Assembly (NCBI RefSeq): GCF_014873495.1
Contig: NZ_JADBGF010000001.1
Coordinates: 3,038,001-3,102,000, forward strand
DNA length: 64,000 nt
Source: Streptomyces stelliscabiei
GTDB lineage: Bacteria > Actinomycetota > Actinomycetes > Streptomycetales > Streptomycetaceae
Direction: 5' to 3'
Part shown: positions 43,601-51,020 of the stretch, piece by piece
Numbering within the stretch: the stretch's first letter is position 1
Layout: each line of letters begins with the position of its first letter
Position numbers and translations under genes: made by a program
Notes under the pieces: model-generated
Seen by the model: only the letters and a program-made list of their open reading frames with translations
Databases searched by the model: none
What the model was told of the DNA's origin: nothing

Positions 43601-45511
43601 TCACCGCCGCAGAAGGGGCTCCTCGATCGGTGCAGGCCGCGGCCCAGGTCGGCCGGGCACCAGCTCCCGCAGCTTCTCCCGGGTCTCCGGATCGGTCGAG
43701 TACACGATCGTGCCGACCATCCCCCGCGTCAGCAGCACCTTGTACGTGTTGCGGATGAGACGGTCCACATCGGTGTCCGGTGTGGACTTCTTGAACACCG
43801 GGTCCTTGGACGCGGTGCGGTCGGTGATCCAGCGGTCACGCCGCCAGACCAGGTCCGGGCCGATGATCACGCCGGACCAGTCGTACTCGAACCCCTGGGC
43901 GGTGTAGACGCAGCCGATCTGCCCGAAGCCCGCTGGGTCGGTGGCCCACAGCGCGGACGGGGGCGCGCCGGAGACCGACCGGTCCCCGCGCAGGTTCCAA
44001 GGCCGGGCCCAGCCCCCGATGGCGACGTCGGGAGGGAGCGGATCGCCGGACTTGGGCTCGGGGGACCACCGCCAGCAGTAGCCCGCGGACATCCGGGCAC
44101 CGTATTTCTCGGCGCGGCGGGCGTCGAGGAACGCCTCCAGTTCTTCAGGGCTGTCGGCGACCAGCAACTGCATGCGGTCGTCGGGCTCCCACACGACCGG
44201 CCCGCCGGGCTCGAGGCCGAGGAGCCGGACCACCCAGCGTAGGTAGGCGTCGCTGCCTCCGCAGCGGAACTGGCTGTCCAGGGGAACGACATGGCAGTCG
44301 ATACCCCGCCTGGACGCGGCCTCACGGATTTCGCCCACGGTGCCCATCTCGCCGGGACGCACCACTTGGTGCTCGTCGAGGAAGAAGACAGGTACGTGGG
44401 CGACGTCGATGAGTTCGTCGATCTGTGCCCTGCCCGTCCTCAGCGCCGCGCGGGTGTAGCGGTTGGCGGACGTCTCCCGAATGCGGTGCGCCTCATCACA
44501 GATCAGAGCACCCAGGCTGTTCTTCTCCGTGGTCATGAAGCTGTTGAAGTACTTGAAGAGATCCTGGACCTCCCGTTTCCGGGAGCCTGCCACCTTGCGC
44601 ATCGTCTTGGTGAACGACTGTGAGCCGGTCGCGTGGACCGCGGCCACGCCCCTCCGGTAGAGCTCGCCGAGCAGTTGGAGCGCGATCACGCTCTTCCCGG
44701 TACCGGGGCCGCCAGTGACGATGACGACTTCCTTGTGGTCGGCGCGCTTCGCCCGCTCCACCGCGTTGAGCACCATGCGGTAGGCGACCTGCTGCTCGTC
44801 GAGGAGGACGAACTGCTGGCGCTCCCGCACTTCCTGAGCCGCCACGGACATCAACTGCTTCGACGGCACGGTGGCGCCCGCGAGCAGTTCGTCCGCCGCA
44901 CGGGCGCCGGGGTGCTTGTCGCTCAGCTTCGACCGGAGGTGCTCCAGGAACGCACCGCGACGCTCTCCGGTGAAGAGCAGTCCCTGTCCGTCGCGCTCGA
45001 TCTCCCGCAGCCCCGTCACCCCGAACTCGGTGGCGTTGTGCAGGAAGGCCACTCCGTGGATCCGCTCACCGTACTCGGCCACCGCGCCGTTGAAGTTGAC
45101 CAGGTAGTCGCAGTACCGCCGCACCTGCTCGATCGGGTTGAGCACGGGGTGCGTGTAGGCGTCGACATGGCACAGGGTGGGGTCGTCCTCGTGCGGAGCC
45201 GCCTGACTCCACTGCTTCAGCTCCACCACCACGTAGGACGGCTCCTGCGTGACCGGGTGCAAGCCGGCGAGGATGACGTCGGCGCGCTTGCTGTTCAGCG
45301 GTAGCGCGTACTCCAGCATGACCTCGACGTCGCCCAGGCCGGCGTCGTTGAGCGCGGCGGTCAGAAGCGGGATGCTTCGCTCCCAGGAACGCGCCTCCGA
45401 ATCTCCGGGCCGATAGCCGTGCATGTGGACGAACTGCTCGGTGAGGTGCAGGAACAGCGAACCGTCGAGTGCCATGACGGCGACCGTTTTCGCGGACGCG
45501 CGGAACAGCAA
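43601..45511 (-). CDS. DUF2075 nuclease-helicase (Schlafen group 3-like), copy 2
   Basis: A 636-residue paralogue of copy 1 and upstream of it. Nuclease pattern: Asp in KRADVILAGLHP and ExK in YVVVELKQWSQ. Helicase motifs: VTGGPGTGKSVIALQL, ALICDEAHRIRET, FFLDEHQVVRPGE, LDSQFRCGGSDAYLRWV, GCVYTAQGFEYDWSG and YKVLLTRGMVGTIVYSTD. The start is a weak TTG at 45511 (or CTG at 45508) after GGGGGA, mirroring copy 1. Sequence identity between copies is moderate, so the duplication is old or both were acquired. Likely nucleic-acid cleavage with an ATPase motor. Confidence 0.88.
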   Translation of the reverse strand: MLFRASAKTVAVMALDGSLFLHLTEQFVHMHGYRPGDSEARSWERSIPLLTAALNDAGLGDVEVMLEYALPLNSKRADVILAGLHPVTQEPSYVVVELKQWSQAAPHEDDPTLCHVDAYTHPVLNPIEQVRRYCDYLVNFNGAVAEYGERIHGVAFLHNATEFGVTGLREIERDGQGLLFTGERRGAFLEHLRSKLSDKHPGARAADELLAGATVPSKQLMSVAAQEVRERQQFVLLDEQQVAYRMVLNAVERAKRADHKEVVIVTGGPGTGKSVIALQLLGELYRRGVAAVHATGSQSFTKTMRKVAGSRKREVQDLFKYFNSFMTTEKNSLGALICDEAHRIRETSANRYTRAALRTGRAQIDELIDVAHVPVFFLDEHQVVRPGEMGTVGEIREAASRRGIDCHVVPLDSQFRCGGSDAYLRWVVRLLGLEPGGPVVWEPDDRMQLLVADSPEELEAFLDARRAEKYGARMSAGYCWRWSPEPKSGDPLPPDVAIGGWARPWNLRGDRSVSGAPPSALWATDPAGFGQIGCVYTAQGFEYDWSGVIIGPDLVWRRDRWITDRTASKDPVFKKSTPDTDVDRLIRNTYKVLLTRGMVGTIVYSTDPETREKLRELVPGRPGPRPAPIEEPLLRR

Positions 45512-45517
45512 GAACTT

Positions 45518-45600
45518 CCCCCAGGCAGCACGAAAAGACTCGTGCGGGTGGGGGCATGTCCTCTAAGACTCCACCGGGGTGGAGCGGAAGCCCGTCGGGC
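45518..45600 (-). promoter_or_regulatory. Structured mRNA leader of DUF2075 copy 2, ribosome site in a stem
   Basis: On the minus strand the order is the same as in copy 1: a GCCCGACGGGC hairpin (45600-45590), CCCCCA (45554-45549) pairing with TGGGGG (45523-45518), and GCACGA/TCGTGC (45545-45540 with 45533-45528) inside. An extra CTCCACC-GG-GGTGGAG hairpin (45584-45569) is inserted. The enclosed arms vary slightly from copy 1 but still pair. Confidence 0.6.
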
Positions 45601-45611
45601 CGCGTTGACGA

Positions 45612-46102
45612 TAAGTGTGAGAGTACCTGGCTGAACGCACAGTCGTACCGATGATCACCCGGGACGGCAGCGGACGCCGTGCCGGTCTCCCCTACCGAAG
45701 CCATTTGTCAGCGAGTCGATCACTCGCGTGGTCGACAACCCCTCGCATGGCGACTGCCCCGCCCTACTGGCTCAGCAGCCCTCCGAACGTCATGAAGAGA
45801 GCCCACCTGAACGAACCAGGAACCCTGGGCGGGCATCAAGCAGGCCATGCGACTCGATCAAGTCCCCTGCGGCGATCAACACGTCGATGTCACCGGTCAG
45901 CACGCCCTGGAGTGATATGTACTGCTGTCGCACTCGATGCGCCTACGTCGCAGTGCCTTTGAGAAGGCGAAGCCGCAGGTGGCGGCAGACGAGTCGGGCT
46001 GTACGCCGGGTAGAGTCCCACTCAGGGAGCGATCAAGCTCTGACCTGCATCTTTACGGCCATCCGGCGGCTGGCTTCGCCCTCTGGGACTTCTCAGGGAC
46101 TT
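45612..46102. other. Gap before the integrase, possible 47-codon remnant at 45790-45933
   Basis: No clear gene. On the minus strand a GTG-started frame from 45933 to 45790 reads SLQGVLTGDIDVLIAAG, then DLIESHGLL and GFLVRS. It looks protein-like but has no ribosome site. It could be the tail of a lost gene. No tRNA or obvious attachment core was found next to the integrase stop. Confidence 0.3.
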
Positions 46103-47761
46103 TCAGTCGAGGTCAGTGAGCCACGCCTCGATCGCGGACAGTCCCCGTGCGCCGGCCTGCGGCATGAAGTGGGTGTACGTCCGGAGCGTGAACGCCGGAT
46201 CGGAGTGCCCCAGCCACTTCGCGAGCGAGACGATCGACTCACCGGCTTCGAGCATCACCGAGGCATACGTGTGACGCAAGACGTGGAAGCCGTGCTCGCG
46301 GCTCGGCTCCCATACACGCGACGGCTTCTCGCCCGGCTGACGCTCGGGCAGCGGCGGGATGACTCCCACTTCGGCGAGCGCGGGCTTCCACGCCTTGGTG
46401 TTCCAAGTGGTTCGGTTGATCGCGCCGCGCCGTCCTGTATAGACGAGGAGGCGAACCGTCACCTTGCGCCGGTCCTCGCGTGCAAGGTCAGGCTCCTCGG
46501 GGTCCAACCACGGCAGGGTCACTTCGATCGGTTCGAAATGCTCCTGATGCATGAGGATCCGCTTCGCGAGCGCCTGGGGCAGAGGCGCGTCGCGTTCCTT
46601 GCCGCCTTTGGGCGGACCGAAGTACAGCTGCGACTTGTACATGAGGATCTGCCGCTCCACGTGCACGAACCCGTCGTGGACATCGTCTGGGCTGAACCCG
46701 AACACTTCACCCTGCCGGAGTCCGCACCCGACGCCGAGGTCGACGGTGATCCGGTACCGCGCGGCCAGCGCCTCCCGTACGGCGTCGACACGGCCCTGCT
46801 CCCAGGCGCGAGCCTTGCGCTCCGGCTTCTTCGGCGGCTTGATCGAGCTGTTGCCCTTGCACGGGTTGCGGTAGAGCCGCTTGTCCTCGACCGCGGCCTG
46901 CATGATCGCCTTGAGGTACACCCACGCGACATAGGCCGTGCTCGATGCCATCGCCCTCTGAACGTCGGCCGACCACTTGCGCAGCTCCGCGACGCCGATG
47001 TCCCTGAGCGCCATGTCTCCGAGCTGCGGCAGCACCTGCCCCCAGATGCGGTGCCTCATGCTCTCCAGCGTCTGGGCAGGGTGCACCTGGGACGGCCACC
47101 AGTGCTTCTCGACGTACTCACGAAGGCTGATCGCACCGTCTCGCGCGTCGACGAAATCACCTCGACGCGTGTCGGTTTGAGCCTCAGCCAGCCACGCCTT
47201 GGCGTCCGCGACCGTGTCGAATGACCGGTCGCGGACCCCCGGTATCCCCTTGACGCGGTAGCGCGTGCACTTGCCCCATAGGGCGGTGCGCTCGCGCTTG
47301 CCCGTCTCCTTATTCGGCCGCTTCTTGAGCCACCGGTCTTCGATGTAACCCGCCATACCCGTCTTACCTCGGCCTCGCCTTGCTTCTCTCGGCGCGATCT
47401 GCGTCGCGATCAGACACACAGACGATCTCCGTGTGCATGAAATTCCGAGTGCTGCTGAACTCTTGAAAGCCGTTATGCCAGGTCGGGCAGCCCGACGGCG
47501 CTCACGCTGCTGCGGGGCCTTGTTCAGCGGGTTGAGGGCCGGGTTCGACCGTGAGTCCGCCTGCTGCTGCTCGCTGAGCCACGCGTCGAGGAGGTCCCGG
47601 CGGTACATGACCCTCCCGCCGGGCCCCATCCGGAAGCTGGGCGGCCCTTGCCGGCGGTGCCGCCAGACATAGAGGGTGTTCACCGAGATGCCCATGTACT
47701 TCGCAGCGTCCTGAACATTCAGGAACGCAGCCTCAACAGCAGACTTGGACTGGTTACGCAT
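46103..47761 (-). CDS. Excisionase-type HTH fused in frame to a tyrosine site-specific integrase
   Basis: One open frame of 552 codons. Residues about 1-65 (AKYMGISVNTLYVWRHRRQ to YRRDLLDAWLSEQQQA) are a MerR/Xis-type helix-turn-helix as in streptomycete excisionases. Then come about 70 Arg/Ala-rich residues of low quality. The integrase proper starts at an internal ATG at 47356 (MAGYIEDRWLKKRPNKETG), with GAGG about 10 bases upstream. Catalytic residues: Arg in GCGLRQGEVFG, His-x-x-Arg in FHVLRHTYAS, then LGHSDPAFTLRTYTHF with the Tyr nucleophile. I expect Xis and Int to be made separately, with no stop codon between them. Confidence 0.85.
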   Translation of the reverse strand: MRNQSKSAVEAAFLNVQDAAKYMGISVNTLYVWRHRRQGPPSFRMGPGGRVMYRRDLLDAWLSEQQQADSRSNPALNPLNKAPQQRERRRAARPGITAFKSSAALGISCTRRSSVCLIATQIAPREARRGRGKTGMAGYIEDRWLKKRPNKETGKRERTALWGKCTRYRVKGIPGVRDRSFDTVADAKAWLAEAQTDTRRGDFVDARDGAISLREYVEKHWWPSQVHPAQTLESMRHRIWGQVLPQLGDMALRDIGVAELRKWSADVQRAMASSTAYVAWVYLKAIMQAAVEDKRLYRNPCKGNSSIKPPKKPERKARAWEQGRVDAVREALAARYRITVDLGVGCGLRQGEVFGFSPDDVHDGFVHVERQILMYKSQLYFGPPKGGKERDAPLPQALAKRILMHQEHFEPIEVTLPWLDPEEPDLAREDRRKVTVRLLVYTGRRGAINRTTWNTKAWKPALAEVGVIPPLPERQPGEKPSRVWEPSREHGFHVLRHTYASVMLEAGESIVSLAKWLGHSDPAFTLRTYTHFMPQAGARGLSAIEAWLTDLD

Positions 47762-48183
47762 CGCGTGTCTCCGGGGTAAGCGCTGCAGAAGCAGCGGACT
47801 TTCCGTCCTCTCGCCCACCGCGCGGCGAAGCCGCACGGATAACTACTGGCGAGCAGGATCAGAATCCGGAGAATCAGTGATTTGGTGCAGCTGCCTCTTC
47901 GTGATAGAGGACGGCAGGCGGCCATCATCTGCCGACGTTCTCGCACCTAAACAGCATGTCGCTCTGACTCGAATTAGATCTGTCCCCTGCCATCCGGCGG
48001 CCGAACTCATCCGACGCCGACAGCCGATCACCCCATTCCGGTCGCGCGCATCCAGACACCATCGAGCAGCCTGCTCAACGCTGCGGCGATCGGGTTATCG
48101 CGCTGCTCATCCTCCCCGTCGTTGACCTACTGGTGGTGCTTCTCATCTGAATTGCGGACCAAGTACAGTGAGGCGGCTCACTC
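47762..48183. other. Intergenic region between the integrase and the Hsp70 gene
   Basis: A gap of about 420 bases. I see no gene, tRNA or hairpin terminator that I would defend. It contains the 5-prime side of the excisionase-integrase frame and the 3-prime side of the Hsp70 operon. The sequence is less GC-rich than flanks. Confidence 0.4.
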
Positions 48184-49884
48184 CTACAACCTATGCTGGG
48201 GAGTCCCGTTCACCGACAAGCCCGCATCGGGCCCTGGGGCCGGTGGCGGGGCATCGGCCGTCGGAATTCCGGGGGCAGAACCTTCTTCAGCAACAGCGTG
48301 GTCGCCCCCGATGAAGGGGGTGTCCACGTGCCCGAGAAGCCGCTGCAGTTCGCCGTCCAGTCCGCTCTGGAGCGGAGTCCCATCCGGTCCGAACGAATCG
48401 ATCTCTTTCTCGCTCAGCAGCTTCTGCGTGCGCTCATGCACCGCCTTCACCTTGAGGATGCCGCTGTGGTCGTACTGGAACTGGATGGTGATCGCGTTAA
48501 GCTGCGGATCCTGCTCGGGCTTGGGGAGTTTCACCTCCAGTTGGGCCAGCGGGAAAGCCCGGTCGCTGTCTGCCGGGAAGCCCTTCTCGCCCTCGATGAC
48601 CTCGACCGTGACACTGGTGGCACCGGGCGCTGCCGGGGGAAACGTCTTCTCTCCCCGAGCGATGAGAGTTCGGTTTCGCTCAATGATGGGGAAGAAGCCC
48701 TTCCGAGGCCCGGCGTCGAAGGCCGTGCCGAGGTCGTAGTTCGTGACGAGACTGAAGCGGTCGCGCTCAAGGTGGTTGTCGAGGGCAGCGGAGTAGATCG
48801 CCGCCCCGCGGGCCACTGCCGTCATCGGGTGACACAGTCTCGGGTCAACGATGCGGTCTGCGCCAAGGATGGTCCCGACCGCCTCGCGAGCCTCCGGAAT
48901 CTGCGAAGTACCGCCGATCATCAAGACAGCTTCGATGTCCTGCGCGTCAAATCCAAGGTCGCTCAGGCACTCCTCGATGGGCTGCATGGCGCGTTTGATC
49001 AGCGGAGCGACGGCTGCGGCGTACTCCTCACGCGACACGGTGAGAGTCTTACCGAGTGCCGGCAGGTCGAAGGGCACTTCGCGTACATCGCGGCGCGATA
49101 GCGCAATCTTCGTCAACTCGACATCCCGACGCCAGCGGTTGCGCTCCCTCACCGTTAGCTTCTCCGGGACCTCTCCCAGCTTCGCAAGGAAGATACGAGC
49201 GAGCGCCTCGTCGAACTCGAGTCCTCCCAGGGCCGCGATACCCCGGGAGCTCAGCTCGTCGAAGTTGCGACCGTCGTGTTCGAGGACCGTGACATCGATC
49301 GTGCCGCCGCCCCAGTCGAATATGAGGAAACGGCCCGCCCCCTCGTTGCCATTGGCGTACGAGATCGCTGCAGCGGTGGGCTCGTTGAGGAGCGCCTTGA
49401 CCTTGATGCCTGCGAGCAGAGCCGCAGCACGGGTGCGGTAGCGCGCGCCTCCGGTGGCGTTGGCCGGCACTGTCACTACAGCCTCGGACAGGTCCAGAAG
49501 GTGGTTGTCCGCCGCGCTCTTCATCCGTGAGAAGAGGGCAGCAGCGGCCGTGGTGCTGCGGAATGGCTCGCCACCGATCCAGGCATGGTGCTCTTCGAGG
49601 TGAGGCGTGCCGGACTCGGTCTGCTCAGCGCCCGCCGACCGCGTGCCGAGCATGCGCTTCACAGCGTCGACGGGCTCCCCTGTGGTGGTCTTGGCGGCCC
49701 ACCCAAAGCAGAGCGTCCGCTGGAGGTCACGCACCGACATTACGGAGGGGAACAACTCCTCGAATTCAGGCTCCCGCCACTGGGCGGGGAGGTTTTCGCC
49801 GTCGATCGGCAGGACCTCTGTCTCCTCACCGGTCCACCGGGCAACGACCGAGTTGCTGGTACCGAAGTCGATCCCGTAGGTCAT
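48184..49884 (-). CDS. Hsp70-family ATPase, last gene of the helicase-chaperone operon
   Basis: A 566-residue DnaK-like protein. Nucleotide-binding motifs: YGIDFGTSNSVVARW (phosphate 1), LIFDWGGGTIDVTVLE (phosphate 2, Trp instead of the usual Leu), and VLMIGGTSQIPEAREAV (adenosine). LNEPTAAAISYANG is the connect 1 region. After about residue 390 there is a short beta-type substrate-like domain (AITIQFQYDHSGILKVKAVH) but no helical lid; the tail is Pro/Ala-rich. The start at 49884 overlaps the stop of the GrpE-like gene by 4 bases (ATGA). It is not the housekeeping DnaK and is likely dedicated to this operon. Confidence 0.9.
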   Translation of the reverse strand: MTYGIDFGTSNSVVARWTGEETEVLPIDGENLPAQWREPEFEELFPSVMSVRDLQRTLCFGWAAKTTTGEPVDAVKRMLGTRSAGAEQTESGTPHLEEHHAWIGGEPFRSTTAAAALFSRMKSAADNHLLDLSEAVVTVPANATGGARYRTRAAALLAGIKVKALLNEPTAAAISYANGNEGAGRFLIFDWGGGTIDVTVLEHDGRNFDELSSRGIAALGGLEFDEALARIFLAKLGEVPEKLTVRERNRWRRDVELTKIALSRRDVREVPFDLPALGKTLTVSREEYAAAVAPLIKRAMQPIEECLSDLGFDAQDIEAVLMIGGTSQIPEAREAVGTILGADRIVDPRLCHPMTAVARGAAIYSAALDNHLERDRFSLVTNYDLGTAFDAGPRKGFFPIIERNRTLIARGEKTFPPAAPGATSVTVEVIEGEKGFPADSDRAFPLAQLEVKLPKPEQDPQLNAITIQFQYDHSGILKVKAVHERTQKLLSEKEIDSFGPDGTPLQSGLDGELQRLLGHVDTPFIGGDHAVAEEGSAPGIPTADAPPPAPGPDAGLSVNGTPQHRL

Positions 49885-51020
49885 TGCTTCCTCCCGACCG
49901 GCTTGTAGCCGCGGTACGCGACTTTGGCGAGCATCATCTTGGTGAAGCCACCGTGCGACTGCGTACCCGCGGCTGACGGTTCTTCGGCAACCTGCGGAGA
50001 GATCTCCTGCGGCTCGTCCACGTTCTCCTGCGACGCGGACAGTTCCTCCTCCGCTTGGACGGCCACGGTCACGTGGCTGGCATTGGTAACCGTCGGCACT
50101 TCGGGCGCTGCCGGAGCGTCCGAACCGGGACTGGACACATCCCGCACGGAGGGATCCGACGCGGCACTACCTCCGATGGCATCGGTCTCCGTGCCGTCGT
50201 CCGCTTCGGCGGGCACAGCGCTGACGCCGTGCGGTATAGCCGTATGGGCATGGCGTCGGCGGTCATGGACCTTGACGCCGTCCCATGAGAGCCCCTGCGC
50301 AGGGAGCGTGCGGACCCATCCTCGCTCGACGATGCGACCGGACTCACTATCGCTGTACGCCGGAGAGAGGAGTTCGTATTGGGGTGTGGAACCGGCGACG
50401 GCCGTGTCGGAACCGCCGTCGTCAGCCAGGTTGAAGGCCGCAAGGTCGTCGGTATCCGAGATGCGCCGCAGCCCTGCCTTAGAGATCTCCGCATCGATTC
50501 GGTTCCTCAGCTCCGAGAGGCTCCCGGCCTGGCTGGCCGCTCGGTCGATGACAGCGAGCTGAGCAAGGTGGAGCTGCCTGGTCCGCATGCCCTCGACAAC
50601 AGCGGTCCGCAAGGCTTCAGCGACCTGGCGGCTTGCGGCGCGGATCACCTGCGTGCGGCCGTCCTTACTGTTGTCTCCGTCTTCACCCGGCCTGAGGGCC
50701 GACTCCGTGATCGTACGAAGGCCTTCCTGCATCGTCGGCTCGACCACCGCCAGGACGGACTTCAGCAGGGCTGCGGCATCGAAGGTGCCGGGCTCCACGC
50801 GGGGGTGGGCGCTCCCGGCAGTCCAGGGGCCCTTGGACAGGGCCCGGTGGTCCTGCTTCGTACGCTTCTCCACCGACGGCTCGTCCCCAGAGCGCTTGTT
50901 CGAGGCGGTAGCACCCGTCGGCTTCGGCTTCTTTCTCTTGGGCAAGTTGTGCTTCCCCGCAGGCGAAGACTTGCTCTTCTTTCCTGACGGGTCGTGGGAG
51001 CCGTTGGGCTTACTGGTCAC
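49881..51020 (-). CDS. GrpE-like nucleotide exchange factor (predicted)
   Basis: A 379-residue protein starting at GTG 51020, 11 bases before the stop of the J-like gene. The N-terminus is basic and repetitive (KSKSSPAGKHNLPKRKKPK). The middle is helical (FDAAALLKSVLAVVEPTMQE; LRTAVVEGMRTRQLHLAQLA; SLSELRNRIDAEISKAGL). At about 210-235 is a piece like the GrpE beta domain: YELLSPAYSDSESGRIVERGW. A long Ser/Asp/Glu-rich linker follows. Residues at the end (GGFTKMMLAKVAYRG) are conserved-looking. GrpE identity is inferred from this pattern and from the adjacent Hsp70; it needs structure prediction. Confidence 0.6.
   Translation of the reverse strand: MTSKPNGSHDPSGKKSKSSPAGKHNLPKRKKPKPTGATASNKRSGDEPSVEKRTKQDHRALSKGPWTAGSAHPRVEPGTFDAAALLKSVLAVVEPTMQEGLRTITESALRPGEDGDNSKDGRTQVIRAASRQVAEALRTAVVEGMRTRQLHLAQLAVIDRAASQAGSLSELRNRIDAEISKAGLRRISDTDDLAAFNLADDGGSDTAVAGSTPQYELLSPAYSDSESGRIVERGWVRTLPAQGLSWDGVKVHDRRRHAHTAIPHGVSAVPAEADDGTETDAIGGSAASDPSVRDVSSPGSDAPAAPEVPTVTNASHVTVAVQAEEELSASQENVDEPQEISPQVAEEPSAAGTQSHGGFTKMMLAKVAYRGYKPVGRKQ

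Noticed and set aside
45900..47900. tRNA gene or attachment site next to the integrase
   Set aside because: Read both strands; no cloverleaf, CCA-type acceptor or repeated core was found.
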